Assembly: GCF_021869535.1 (NCBI RefSeq)
Contig: NW_026262668.1
Location: 137,379,635-137,443,634 of the forward strand
Length of the DNA stretch: 64,000 nucleotides
Direction of reading: 5' to 3'
From: Mytilus californianus
Lineage: Eukaryota; Mollusca; Bivalvia; Mytilida; Mytilidae
Both the position numbers and the translations under genes were made by a program. The notes under the pieces are model-generated. The model was not told the DNA's origin and searched no databases. It saw only the letters and a program-made list of their open reading frames with translations. Of this stretch, positions 21,686 to 33,193 are shown piece after piece (the stretch's first letter is position 1; each line of letters starts with the position of its first letter).

Positions 21686-22569
21686 CATGAAGATTTGTTC
21701 AACTTCAGAAAGTTATACTTATTCTGGCGAAGCCCTCGGAAAATATAAATTTTCTTTGTTGGACAAATTTCATATCTCCCAAAGGCAAGGTTAATAAATA
21801 CATAATCGATACTACAGTCTTGGAGAACTATATTGACTTTGAACTAGCTTTCAGTAACTGAGAATACACTTGGATCGACTCTTTCTGTCGCTGTTTTTTA
21901 GTGTTTTTTTTACAGTGTTTTTTTATTAATCTTATTTTACAAGTAGTATCGTTTATATAAATATACAATGTTGATTTCCATTGCTTTGTTGATTATTTTA
22001 TAGCTTTAGTAAAAAAGTATAAAGTTGCTGTTTTCTTTGGACGAGGTATTGTTGAGTTTTAGTAACTACGTTGGATTTATGCTGTATTGCCTTTAAGGGA
22101 CATTATATTTTCACATAAGAGGTTGGATGGAGCCTTTTACTGGAACATTTATGGTCTTTTTGAGCTATAGATAAGCTCATTTTATCCCCGGTAAAAGGGT
22201 GGTAAAATTTGGTTCATTCTTATACACAACTATACTTGATTGTTCTGCATCTTGTTTCCATAAATAAAGTAGTGCTGCACTTTGAAAAAGCTCATAATTA
22301 TCAGGTTAAAATTTATTTATAAATATACCGATATGTATTTTTTAATTTTCATTGATTTCTTTTTTGTTCAAGTTTTATTAAGTCAATAATTTAAAGGTGA
22401 TCTCCAACTTATGTTATTGATTATCAGATAGTTTTCCTTAAATATTCAGGTCCAACCATGATAGAGTCATTTATACAATATTTAATTATAATGTTAAAGA
22501 TTTTTAGGAGCTATAATTTTTTTGTATTTGTATGGATATCCAAAATGACTGCATTGTAAAAAAAAACTT
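21686..22569. other. No recognisable feature
   Basis: AT-rich, with frequent stops in all frames and no repeat family that I recognise. Confidence 0.45.
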
Positions 22570-22740
22570 AACAGACACCAGGCTTATAATTTTGTGCGTG
22601 ATACGCGCTTTTCGTCTACAAATTACTCATCAGGGTCACTCAGATCAAAAAGTTAAAAAGGCCAAATAAAGTACAAAGCTGAAGAGCATTTAGGACTCAT
22701 AATTCGGAAAGGTTTTGTAATATACAGCTACGGTGAACTA
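22570..22740 (-). mobile_element. Hammerhead-bearing repeat fragment
   Basis: The minus strand contains CTGATGAG (22,626-22,633) and GAAA (22,610-22,613), followed by GCG-cgtatca-CGC, which can form stem III. Stem II is weak (GU/AC). The flank reads gccaaataaagtacaaagct on the plus strand. The layout fits a type I hammerhead ribozyme as found in Penelope-like pseudo-LTRs and retrozymes. No RT is attached. Confidence 0.6.
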
Positions 22741-23925
22741 CTATTACACTCTAGTGACAATGTTTCTTTTCGGATACACACCAGAACTTAAAATTAGTAG
22801 AGGAACACCCTAGGTGCACAATTTGGATTTTAATGTGCGATATGGTTTTTGAGAAGCTGTATGTGGATATTTCTTGTCTGGCGTTATTATGTTCCACTGT
22901 GGTAGTCATATCTTATTTCAGGGAAGCATTCGAAATCGCAAACACTCATATACGACCACCACAATTACATTGTGTTTAAATATACGAGACAAATTCTGAG
23001 AAGGAGCTTTTTATATGTATTTCCAATACATGTAGTTATATGTTAAACTATGTCCAGTGGTGTTAGCCATCTTGAATTTGGTTTGGCTACAAACTCAAAA
23101 TTGGCATAAGGCTATCTCTGCATCATTTCTACAATATTTGAGATAAATATACAAAGAAATTCATCAAAAGATCTTTGCAATTTATGGTAATCAGAATACA
23201 TTATGAACCCTTGCAATCATTATAAATTTCAGATCCACACCACAAATATGATTTTAAGAAATACCTTCAAATATAAAAATTCCTGTCAATTTTGGTCCAA
23301 GTTGGCAGAAGATTTGAATATGAAAGTTTTCAGACGATTTATCAAAAGTAATGGCAATATCTCAGATGACCCTTTAGGGCAAGGTGAGCTAATGCATTGT
23401 AGGTGCAGAAACTAAAATTTTATTGTGTTTTTAGAAAAGTGTAGATGAAAATAGGAGCATGCAGTTTTTACATCATGGAATAGAGCAGTGTTGTCATTAC
23501 CGCAAATTTAGACTTAGCAAATAAGTAAACAATGCAACTCAATTTTAGAAGTCAGTTACGCCTTGTGAGTTTCGTTTTTTTACATAAATAATATCTACAA
23601 ATGAATGACCATTTGTACTTGGGACTCTTTAGTAGGTGGTACTGATGGTTATAAAAGAGTTTCAAAAACATGACATCATACACATATTGCATAAGCATTT
23701 TGTGTGTATTTAATTATGCTTTCCTTTATTGTGCTCTCTGGCAGACAAAGAATGTTAGGTTCAAATGGAAATAGAATACTTTAATCTACATAAAAAATTA
23801 ATGCAAAGTGCTTCAGTAGTACCATGAACTGACAGTTGTTAAAGAGATTTATATATAGATTATGCAAAACGTTTCAATCATCTTACCTTACAGTTCATAT
23901 CATGCACATGTAGATATGGATGTAT
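22741..23925. other. No recognised element
   Basis: Mostly unassigned. A 70-codon plus-strand frame (23,203-23,415; IHTTNMILRNTFKYKNSCQF onward) has no recognisable domain. I would not annotate it as a gene. Confidence 0.35.
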
Positions 23926-24180
23926 AAAAAGAAGATGTGGTATGATTGCCAATGAGACAACTCTCCACAATAAGCCAAATGACACAGAAATTAACAACTA
24001 TAGGTCACCGTCCGGCCTTCAATAATGAGCAAAGCCCATACCGCATAGTCAGCTATAAAAGGCCCCGAACTGAAAAATGTAGAACAATTCAAACGAGAAA
24101 ACTAACGGCCTAATTTATGTACAAAATAATGAACGAAAAACAAATATGTAACAAAGCAGCAAACGACAACCACTGAATGG
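23926..24180 (-). mobile_element. Retroelement 3' tail
   Basis: It begins gaagatgtggtatgattgcc and aatgagacaactctccac, then has 'caccgtccggccttcaataa', 'aaaaggccccgaactgaaaa' and a block ending aacgacaaccactgaa. It is the same tail family as 14,980-15,355, in the same orientation. Confidence 0.8.
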
Positions 24181-24454
24181 TCTGTTTTCAAACCCTAATT
24201 TCGATACAGAATGTATATGCATAACAATGAACTGAGCTCAATGCATAGAACCTTAAAACTATACTTAGACAGAGAGCTCAATCCAGAGATATACTTTGTA
24301 ATACTGGCCACATGAAACTTGAATTAGCACTGTCTGTTACCAAACTGCATTGAGGTCCTGAAAAAATATGCAAATTATTTCTATTAGATGTAAAATACAA
24401 AGGAAGTAAATAAGCTGTATTAAAAATATTTAATACAAGCTAGTAATGGCGGTA

Positions 24455-24705
24455 AAATATGATAAATATTGATTGATTATTGTTATTTTAACGCCTCTTC
24501 AAAACGCACTTGGGCTATTTCGTGGTGGTCAGTTTTTATTGGTGAAGGAAACCGGAGTGCCTGGAGAAAACCACCGACATTCGATAGGAAAACAATTCTA
24601 GTCAATTAATATAAGAGTTCACCCGCACGAACAGGGTTAGAACTCACAACTGGCTAGTAATTACCGTAATAACTAATTAGACCACACGACCACCGATGCC
24701 CCTCA
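24455..24705 (-). mobile_element. tRNA-derived SINE-like element
   Basis: The minus strand begins with a tRNA-like head. It has an A-box-like gtggtctaattagttatt and, about 35 nt later, a B-box-like gagttctaaccctgttcg. A body with 'ctccggtttccttcaccaat' follows, and the tail reads taacaataatcaatcaat. Head, body and tandem-repeat tail match the layout of bivalve tRNA-related SINEs. The A and B boxes are imperfect, so it is not a functional tRNA gene. Confidence 0.65.
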
Positions 24706-24734
24706 AAATGGAAAATACACATGATGACAAGAAA

Positions 24735-24815
24735 CTCATCATAAATACCAGGATTAAACTTGTGTATGCCAAACGCGCGTTTCGTCTATAAAAGACTCAT
24801 CAGTGACGCTCGAAT
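24735..24815 (-). ncRNA. Hammerhead-ribozyme-like motif
   Basis: On the minus strand CTGATGAG (24,796-24,803) is followed by stem II GTCT...AGAC (four pairs, loop TTTAT), then GAAA (24,780-24,783), then CGC-gcgtttg-GCAT as a stem III with one mismatch. The core positions of a hammerhead (CUGANGA and GAAA) are all present. It lies 30 bp from the SINE head. This is the best-preserved core in the left half of the window. Confidence 0.65.
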
Positions 24816-24899
24816 TAAAAACGTTGACACTTCTCTTCGCCTTTGTAGAGCATTTTAAGAGATGTGCTGCATACATGCTTCTGCGTTTAAAAAAAGCTT

Positions 24900-24960
24900 T
24901 ACATATGGTGACTTGGAGGGATAGTTGTCTCATTGGCACTCATACCACATCTTCTTATTC
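24900..24960 (+). mobile_element. Retroelement tail terminus
   Basis: A short plus-strand copy of the terminal motif: gatagttgtctcattggcac followed by tcataccacatcttctt. It is the very end of a tail whose body is absent. Confidence 0.65.
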
Positions 24961-25719
24961 ATATTTACAGACATTACATTATATTAAGCAATTGTTGTGT
25001 TGCTCTTTTAGATGTTTTTTATCACTCTCTTTTGAACAAAACGCTGCACATGTGTTTCGAGCAATCTGACATTATTTCCACTATTTAACACACTATTACA
25101 AAACCATTCAAGTAAAATTCAGTCGAAGTTGAAAACTAAATGTTTAATCAAATCTATATGCAAGTCGGCAAGTGGCTATATGCACATATCGTTGGCCAAA
25201 TGAACAACATGTCCTAATTAGTGTTTTTAAACTTCTGGATATATTGACGGAAATGAGCGATGAGTAGTGAAAAATAAATGAAAACGGAACGACTCTAATT
25301 CTAAAAATAAATGTTAGATATCACACACTAAAAGCTATAAAACTAAACGTTGTAATTTCTACCCTGTTTCCAATGCAAAATCATTTAATAATGATGAATT
25401 TACCTTAATAGGCTGCTCAATTTTACGGCGACCGGCAAAAAATTTCAATATATAATTTAAAATACTTGGAAAAATCACGGACTACAAAATTATCAACATA
25501 TAAATAATATATATATATATATACGATGTTATATTTTTGTCCACTTTACCATGTTAAATAGTTATAATGAGAAGGTATTTACCTTTCAGCTTCATTTCCC
25601 GGCGATGCTGAAATATATATATGATATAAAACAAGATAAGCGTCTTTGACATACTTTATCTCTTTTTTCGGATACTTGCTGATATCTTCTCAAAGTTCAA
25701 TGGGAATATTAGAAAAGAA
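24961..25719. other. No recognisable feature
   Basis: AT-rich, with a short TA run near 25,508-25,522. No gene or known repeat was seen. Confidence 0.45.
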
Positions 25720-25880
25720 ACGGATAGAACCAAGAAGTTGGGTTCCTATAACCAAAAAACCCGGATGTTGAACCAGTTACCATAGTTTCGAACCAAAGAA
25801 CCCGGATAGAACCAAGGTTCAGAACCAAAAGAACCGGATGAAACCAAGGTTTTGAACCAGAGTGCCCGGATAGAACCTAA
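25720..25880 (+). repeat. Imperfect repeat of about 35-40 bp around 'acccggatagaacc'
   Basis: Four to five irregular units carry gaacc...acccggat(a)gaaccaag. Spacing varies and units are diverged. No coding interpretation. Confidence 0.6.
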
Positions 25881-25994
25881 TTGCATTCGGAAATCTCTTG
25901 ACTTTTTAAACCTTCAACGTACTTTCCAAATCATTTATTTGTTTAGTATATTTATTATATATAACTTAATTTGTACTTTATCGGGAAAGTGTAT

Positions 25995-26240
25995 ACTAGT
26001 ACGATTGCTGCCTTTAATTCGGTGGTTGTCGTTGATTGCTGTCTTTAATTCGGTGGTTGTCGTTGATTGCTGTCTTTAATTCGGTGGTTGTCGTTAATTG
26101 CTGTCTTTAATTCGGTGGTTGTCGTTAATTGCTGTCTTTAATTCGGTGGTTGTCGTTAACTGCTGTCTTTAATTCGGTGGTTGTCGTTGATTGCTGCCTT
26201 AATTTCGGTGGTTGACGTTGATTGCTGCCTTTAATTCGAT
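25995..26240 (+). repeat. 31-bp minisatellite
   Basis: About eight units of 31 bp are built from 'gattgctgtctttaattcgg' plus tggttgtcgtt. Unit phase is clear at 26,039 and 26,070. Translated peptides (NDNHRIKDSN type) are by-products of the repeat. Confidence 0.9.
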
Positions 26241-26330
26241 GAATTTGTTGAAGACCGTACGGTGACCTGTTATAGCCCCATACGTCATCTGGCCTCCGGT
26301 GGATGGTTGTTTTATCGGTAATCACACCAA
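26236..26330 (+). mobile_element. Retroelement tail joined to the 31-bp minisatellite
   Basis: It reads 'ttgaagaccgtacggtgacc', then a gcctccggtggatggttg block and 'atcggtaatcacaccaaa', a diverged plus-strand version of the tail. It continues directly from the minisatellite. Confidence 0.65.
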
Positions 26331-28245
26331 ATATGTTTATTTTACAAATTTCTTAAAAAATTCTTAGCGAAAAATTTACATTCACATTCAAATGAATACA
26401 GACAATACTATCCATTTGCTTTCAAGATATTTATAGGTCTATACATATATATATATACACACATTTTCTCCTTTTATATCTAGTAACTTGTTAATCTTGT
26501 TGACGGTCCATAAATCAAGGCTTACATCAACAAACGTGTTCAATTTACCTAAAGAATCGGAAAGCAGTCTTGAAAAGCTTCAGTCTGTTTCTAGCTCAAA
26601 TTTATCTGAAATATTATTTAATTTTAATGTTAATGCTGTATGTATAATATTCAGGCTGATATCCAGTGGCAATTAAAAATAAATGGAACTCTTTATAAGG
26701 GAAGGTATAAATGGTCAAGTTGGTATAATTTTGCATTGTTTACATCTGTTTCTATGGAATTTAAAAGTTTAATGTAGGTGCATAATTTAGGATTTTTTGC
26801 ATCTTATATACGTGTGTGTAGTTAAATTATAGTATGGATGTCATAAGCAATCATAAAAAGCCAGCTATTTTTTATCTCATATTTTTCGAAAATGGCTGCG
26901 TCTTTGTAACTCTATTTAGTACATTGTAACCGGGAAGGTTAATCACATCACGTTGAGCATGAACTGTCATATAAATGTCTATTTATCTTGATTTTAAGGT
27001 ATATGTTAGTCTCGTCAACGGGAAGTAAATGATCTTGTTTCTATTTTTTTTTTAATTTCTAATGACATCTTTCTCTTTTAAGACTTGATTGGATTCGTTT
27101 CTACAGAACAGTTCAGCATTGGTGCAGTTTTAATTCGATGTAGTGGTTTACAGCAAATCAATTATACACTTTTGTAATTTCAGTAATCATATTTATTGAA
27201 AGTCTTAACTCACAAGTCATAGTATTTGGTCAATCCTATAAAATATTTGTATTTATGGAAAAATTATTCTTGCTGTCAGGACAATGTTCTAAGAGACATT
27301 TTATAAATAATCACATCATTAAAGACAATGACATAAATGTTTACGTCACGTCTTTGTCAAGATTAGCACATTGATTGATTTGATTGTTGATTTATATGCT
27401 AACACATGTTTGTTATGACGCGACACAATCTCATCAACAACCATAAAGACGTGAGCCTGAATTCACAAATAAAGCGGTTATATAAGAAACATAAGAAACC
27501 CTTTAACCCTGATAGTCCTACAGATAAAAAGGTTTATACAAATGTTAACAAACAAGGCAAAATGTTAATTCTGTCTTTTACAAAATCATCTGTAGAGATT
27601 CCACCGTTTATTCATTTCCGTCAAAACTACTTAACTACAGCAATTAGTATTGTTTTTTGCATTCTATCGAATGCCATTCTATTCATTTGATGCAATGACA
27701 GTGGCACTTAAGTGGTATCATTAAGTCAAAAGATTAGGATAATAACTGTCTATCAAAAATATCATGACAAATTAAGGGACTGACGCTTTCTCCGGGTAAA
27801 AAAAATATATCGTATTGGTCAAATAACCGATATAATTTTATGACCAATTATTCCTCCGAACATATACTCAACTGAAGAAAAAAACAACATGTTGAATTCT
27901 TGAAAAAAAAAGAAATGCAACACGTGAACCTGACCTGACTGGTTTCACTATAAGACGATCAAACATATACGCCTGTTTCGTTTGTATTATTTATAGATGA
28001 AGAAAGTTTACATGGGTGTTAAATGTTGTTACTTGTTAAAAAAAATGGATTTATTTGAAAAAGAGCAGAAGTCTTATTTAAGATATAATTTCCAGAAGAT
28101 ATCCCCGTGAAGCTCTAGTTTGTGCTGCATTGGATAATAGAGGTTGTGTTTCATTGCTTTGCTATATGATGGATTAATTGCTTAGAGTGTTTTCACTTGC
28201 AGATTTGACAAATTATATACATATCATTATTCCTGCATTTTAAAC
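26331..28245. other. Non-coding, with one unassigned 94-codon frame
   Basis: The only frame of note is 27,406-27,690 (+), starting MFVMTRHNLINNHKDVSLNS. Its N-terminal part is basic and its last ~20 residues are hydrophobic (TTAISIVFCILSNAILFI), which could be one membrane segment. I recognise no family and see no splice or promoter support. It could be an exon or chance. Confidence 0.3.
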
Positions 28246-28249
28246 ACAT

Positions 28250-28390
28250 ATAAAAATGAAAACAACACTTTATAAATTTCATGCGGGAAAAACGCTTTCA
28301 TCAGAAACGCTCAAAGCCGAGAAAATAAACCCCAAGGATGTTAAAGAAAGGAAACAATTAAAGAGCTATATGATCAAATAAGACATACAA
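28250..28390 (-). mobile_element. Fragment of hammerhead-bearing repeat (decayed)
   Basis: It contains 'cgctttcatcagaaacgctc', 'aaagccgagaaaataaaccc' and 'aaggatgttaaagaaaggaa', a worn version of the better copies at 34,262 and 43,150. The ribozyme core is damaged. Confidence 0.5.
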
Positions 28391-28724
28391 ATAATAGCCA
28401 ATTCAATCTAATATAAAATTAAAGATTCTAATGATTTTCGAATTTACTAAATTCATTGATATTTTTTGGAAGTTTATTAAATTCAGTTTCACGGGTTTTC
28501 TATGATTTATTTTCTCCTTTGTTCTGTCCCTATTTTGATAAAGAGAAAACAACATCATTGATATGATTATGTCTAATAAACAAGGTTATAAGCAATTATT
28601 TTTCAATTTTATTTTATAGTAGAATAATTGTTTAGTTATGACCTTTGAATTATTTTATCTCTGTGACAGTTATAATAACCAGAATATATACGGATACGGA
28701 ATTTTTCAAAGACAAAAGATAAGC

Positions 28725-28925
28725 GTTTTGCGACTGTCATACAAGTGAAAGGTTTAGCTAGCTATAAAACTTGGTTTAATCCCCCATTTTCTACAAAAGG
28801 AAATGCCTGTACCAAGTCAGGAATATGACAGTTGTTTTCCATTCGTATCATGTGTTTTGTCATTTGATGAAGGACTTTTTGAATTTGCCCTAGAGTTCGA
28901 TATTTTTTGCTATTTGACTGTTTGC
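28725..28925 (+). mobile_element. Retroelement 3' tail, second tail family
   Basis: It contains 'gactgtcatacaagtgaaag', 'ctagctataaaacttggttt' and 'gcctgtaccaagtcaggaat', then ends near ctagagttcgata. It directly precedes the RT fragment at 28,930. Confidence 0.75.
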
Positions 28926-28929
28926 TAAG

Positions 28930-29400
28930 TTAACTCCACTTTCAGATATATCGATGATGTCCTATCATTCAATAACCCCAGTTCCGTGAGTGCTTGCATC
29001 TCATATATCACAGGGAACTTTATAATAAGGATATCAATTCAGCTAAAAAGTCCATGTCATATATTGATGTTTTTCTCGATATTTACACAGAAATACGACT
29101 TTAAACTCGAATCTATGACATACGTGGTAATTTCAACTTTCTAATTGTCAACTTTCCATTTCTCAGCAGTAACATACCCTCCGCCTTATTGTATAATTCA
29201 TACATATCTCTATTAATACGTTACGTTTATGTATGTTTACACTTCATTAACAGGGATGTGCTGTATACACAACAGACGTTCCAACAGAGTCATGGAAAAG
29301 AACGACTTAATGGACTCTACATAAATTGTACAGTCACTATCACAAAAAGGTTCACCGACACGATGTGTCTGTGGCTCAACTCACAGATCTTAATATACCA
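28930..29400 (+). pseudogene. PLE RT, decayed C-terminal fragment
   Basis: It reads [12 protein letters not shown] (the catalytic DD is retained) at 28,938, then a frame-shifted stretch with SNIPSALLYN then SYISLLIRYVYVC (29,170-29,230), and HKKVHRHDVSVAQLTDLNIP near 29,340-29,400. The motif order matches the RT palm and C-terminus of the other PLEs. It has several frameshifts and is clearly dead. Probably a further, older family. Confidence 0.65.
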
Positions 29401-31577
29401 GTAATCTGGTCTTTTAGTATACCGATTGTGGCCTCTTCCCGATTGTGACACTTGTACTGAGTGTGGATTCCAAAAGTGGGTATTTCAAGCATATCAGGAG
29501 ACTCATACCCTGACAACACGCCCGGTCTGCTCCTTTCAGAATTTACGTGATTCCCTCCGAGTCTGTTTTTTTACCTTGATTTGTTTCTTCTTAACGTATA
29601 AATGAAATTTGAAAATTTGTAAACCACTGTTGCCTCGAACTTAAGTAGCAATGGGGTTTATACTCATTTGATTTCTTCTCTGGTCAAGCGAGGTTGTTAA
29701 AGCTACAGGTATTCCTACGTATTCATCGTGGAATAGTGATGTTTTTATATATCAGGAGTTGACCGAATAAACTTTTTTTTTTCGTTTTAGCTGAATCCTC
29801 AGATTTGGTAATGTGTATAAAATGTGATTTTTTTTTGTTGAAAAATCATTATCTATTAATCGATAATTCAAACGGCTGCAGAAATTGAGTACCGAGCTCT
29901 TCAAATCAGTCATTTTCGATTAATATTAAAGTAAACTTATGCTGATGTCTTTCTTGTTATGAGGTTATGGGTTTAGGAGCAGACGGTTTACACATGCACC
30001 TTTTTTGGACATTTATATGGTGATTGGTATTCCAAATATGATCAGATGTATTCAATATTCACAGCTATCTACTATTTAGTAGTAGGCAGTCAATAAAAAT
30101 TGTGAACAATCATAATGTGGTTTGTTAGGTGAATCCATATTTCCTCTTTAACCTCTTATCAAAATTTATTTAAAATGTCTCCAAATCTTCAACATATAAT
30201 CCAATTTTGGGCATTTGTTTTTTTTTTAATTATAGATTTTGCAGTTGCTTGATGTTGCTGGGAGAGGAGGTATCATTTTGTGTCCTTAAGGTAAAGAATA
30301 AATGGGCAGTTAAAATGAAAATTAAACTATGATGTGATTAAGCACGTCTGATAATGAATCAATTAAGCAAATGAAATTTCGTGTTCGCGAAGATGGATTC
30401 ATATTTTTTTTATGAAAGCGTTTCCGATTCAAAACAATTTTTTTAACATAATTTCAAGCTGCCGTATTTCGCTCATTTTTATTGTTATTGAAAATTACAG
30501 TTTTCTTCTCACTAAAGTACTGATTATAGTATAGTGTCTTTCATAGCAACCACGATTTGAGACAGTTATTTTTTAAAAAGAAGCTTTTGAATTGATAGTC
30601 AGTTCAGTAGGAGCCTTTATATTTAGAATTACAAATATTTGTTATGGCGCATGGAGGGGCGGGAAGGGGGAGGGGGGGGGGGGGGGTTAATGCATGCATA
30701 GCAGGAGATACTTTCGACCTACTTGGTCTCGCTCCTTTTGGAGTTCTTGCGATTCCTTTAGTTTTTGTTTGCACTTTGGTCAGTCTTCGTAACCGATTTA
30801 TGAGATTTGAACATAAATAAACTACTGTTTCTCATATTCATGAAGTTATCCACAACTAAAATCTCTTTGTCGCATTCTTCATGAACCGTTAGGAAGCTGA
30901 GAATGCAATTGGCAAGTATTGGCTTCGACAACAAGTATAATGATCAATATTTTTTATGTAAGTGCTCAAACGTAACCGAACTAAATCTTAAAAGTATTTC
31001 CTTATTTTAGCAGAAAATGATCTATACATGGTCTTATTTTCTAAATATTTGCTATATAATCCAAATGTTCTTGATACGAGTATATTTGGAAATTCACAAA
31101 ACTTTCATTCCATTGTTTTTTTTCTTAATTTTTTTAAGGTAACAGGAAATATATCAAATATTTTTGGAATGAAGAAAGCAACGAATTTTATATTTGCATT
31201 TTTATATTTAAAAAAAAACTTGTGGATAAAAGAAACTGCATAGCCGAATTTTCACGAATTAAAAGTTCGACACCAATCGATTTCATACAAATTTTAGAAT
31301 CTGGTAGAAATAATAAAAATACAAACCTAGAATTGAAACTCCCTATTGAAATGTACATATGAGATAGAAATGACAAAAAATGAAACCTTAAAAATTGAAA
31401 CTTAAACATATTCGCGACATTATTACTAAAGATATAGATACTAAGTTTCAAAGTAAATGGCAAAAAGTGTTGGGCACGATTTTAATTGGAAAATAGTATG
31501 AGGAAATCTGAAAAAAACTAATATTGACAATAAATTAAAAGAATTCTAATGGAAATGCGTTCATAATATTATATATG
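29401..31577. other. Mostly unassigned; probable 3' UTR of the preceding RT, then non-coding
   Basis: 29,401-29,580 (with gactgtgg-like tracts and 'gtctgctcctttcagaattt') probably continues the upstream element. No gene is seen further on. A G-rich tract lies at 30,656-30,687. Confidence 0.4.
30652..30687 (+). repeat. Poly-G / G-rich tract
   Basis: Consecutive G runs end in a long uninterrupted G run just before 'ttaatgcatgc'. It is exceptional in an AT-rich window. It can in principle form a G-quadruplex and is also a place where assemblies are unreliable. Confidence 0.85.
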
Positions 31578-31829
31578 TAGGACTCTTAAGTGCGATGGTA
31601 CTCTAAAGTGCGATGGTCACGCTAAAGTGCGATGGTCTACGCTAAAGTGAGATTGTGTCAGACGCTAAAGTGCGATGGTTGTTAGTTTTTTTTAATTGAT
31701 ATCAGCTGACACGCTAAAGTGCGATGATATGACACGCTGAAGTGCAATGGTATATAACACGCTAAAGTGCGAAGGTATAACATGCTAAAGTGCGATGGTA
31801 TACCTGGAATGTGTTTCTGGCAATGGTTT

Positions 31830-32412
31830 TCGTTTGTTGCCGTGTTACTTTTAGTTTTTCGATTGTTATTTGGTTTATATATCATGCCGTTGTCTTTCTC
31901 TTTTGAATTGTTTTACACTGATCTTTGTGTGGCCCTATATAGCTTGCTATGTGCAGTGGACCAATGCTCCACGCTAAAGGACGTATGGTTATTAATTGCA
32001 TCTATCAACGGCATTTAGTCTTGGGTGGATAGTTGTCTCATTGACAATTATACCACATCTCCTGTTTTTTTTTATCAAAAGTACGATAGTTGTTAAAATA
32101 AAGTGTAATGGTTACATTGCAGTAGCTAGTATATACTTTACCAACCTGTTTCAAGCCAGGAACCTGCAATTCGGTGATAGTCGTTTGTTGCTATATTTCA
32201 TTTGTTTTTCGTTTATTGATTTGTATATAAATCAGGCCTTTTTCCTCGTTTTAATTTCTTTTCACTAATCGTTTTGAGGCCCAATGGACTTATAGAATAC
32301 TATTGGGTGTTAGCAAAGATCCGCGTTAAAGGCCATGCGGTAACCTATAGTTGCTTACATGAATTTTAGTTGGTTTTGAATGGATAGTTGTCTCATTGGC
32401 AATCATATTATG
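31830..32412 (+). mobile_element. Two nested retroelement tails inside the DNA transposon
   Basis: The first tail, 31,830-32,062, has 'ttcgtttgttgccgtgttac', 'ttgaattgttttacactgat' and ends gatagttgtctcattgacaa with ttataccacatctcc. The second, 32,150-32,412, has 'ttgtttttcgtttattgatt', 'ggccatgcggtaacctatag' and ends gatagttgtctcattggcaa. Both have the same orientation and lie near the transposon's left end. Confidence 0.7.
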
Positions 32413-32694
32413 ATACTAGACCTCTGGTCGTTAGGTTACTGTTCAGTAGAAGTATATCCATCTCTTTAACAGCTTTGACGAACCATACAATGTCATATTG
32501 TAAACAATTGTTTTATAGAATAATTCATTTAGAAAGTAAAAAAAAAGTAGACTTTATTTCACGCAAGTATTTGACATGGCATTACAAACATAGAAGGAGT
32601 TTGTTTCTAAATTAAATTTGGACGAATCAGATACTTTGACACTTGGTGTATCTTGCCGTTTTCACTCTTTTTTACGGTATACACCTTCCCCTTA

Positions 32695-33193
32695 CTATCG
32701 GCAGTTTCTGTGTTGATGAGAAGTCCTTTTTCCCAGTAAATCCGAGGTGGACCTAATAAATCTTAGGAGCAATTCAGAGACTTCTTTTGCCGTCTTTTTC
32801 TTTAAATAACCATTAAAGGCGAACCGGTTGTAGCAGTCAACAATATTACAAATGTAATTATATCCTTTACATGCATGCATCTTCTTTAAATCCATTTGCC
32901 ACCTACCGTTGTAATAGGTAGCTGGTATTGGTTTTCTGGTTCTATGTTAAATCAACGGCTGCAAGGCATTGAGAACATTTGACATGTTGCTTAAACAGCA
33001 ATTTTGTATTTTCCCAAACTACGGCAAAATATGATTTGCTGAGTGTTTCATACACAGCCTCACTTTTACGGTGATCCACTTTATGATTTTTGTTGATTTC
33101 AACTATCATATCTTCTTTAGATAAAACTCTTCTGTGAGATTCTCCTACCTTTGTACTTCTGCTGTACAATGAACAAGTATCGTCATCATACAT
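32695..33193 (-). pseudogene. Integrase-type (rve/DDE) transposase fragments
   Basis: The upstream fragment (33,193-32,942) ends VWENTKLLFKQHVKCSQCLA AVDLT, a region with paired Cys like the zinc-binding segment before retroviral-type integrase cores. The downstream fragment (32,895-32,695) reads MDLKKMHACKGYNYICNIVD then CYNRFAFNGYLKKKTAKEV, the start of an rve-fold catalytic core (D in QMDL and in NIVD). The rest of the core, including the DxxxE end, is missing. I associate this with integrase-derived DNA transposons (Ginger/KRBA2-like). A stop and frameshift separate the two parts. It probably belongs to the 31,578-33,666 transposon. Confidence 0.65.

Noticed and set aside
24620..24705. 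tRNA gene on the minus strand
   Set aside because: A-box- and B-box-like sequences are present but imperfect, no cloverleaf is convincing, and the downstream body and ATCAATCAAT-type tail show it is the head of a SINE.
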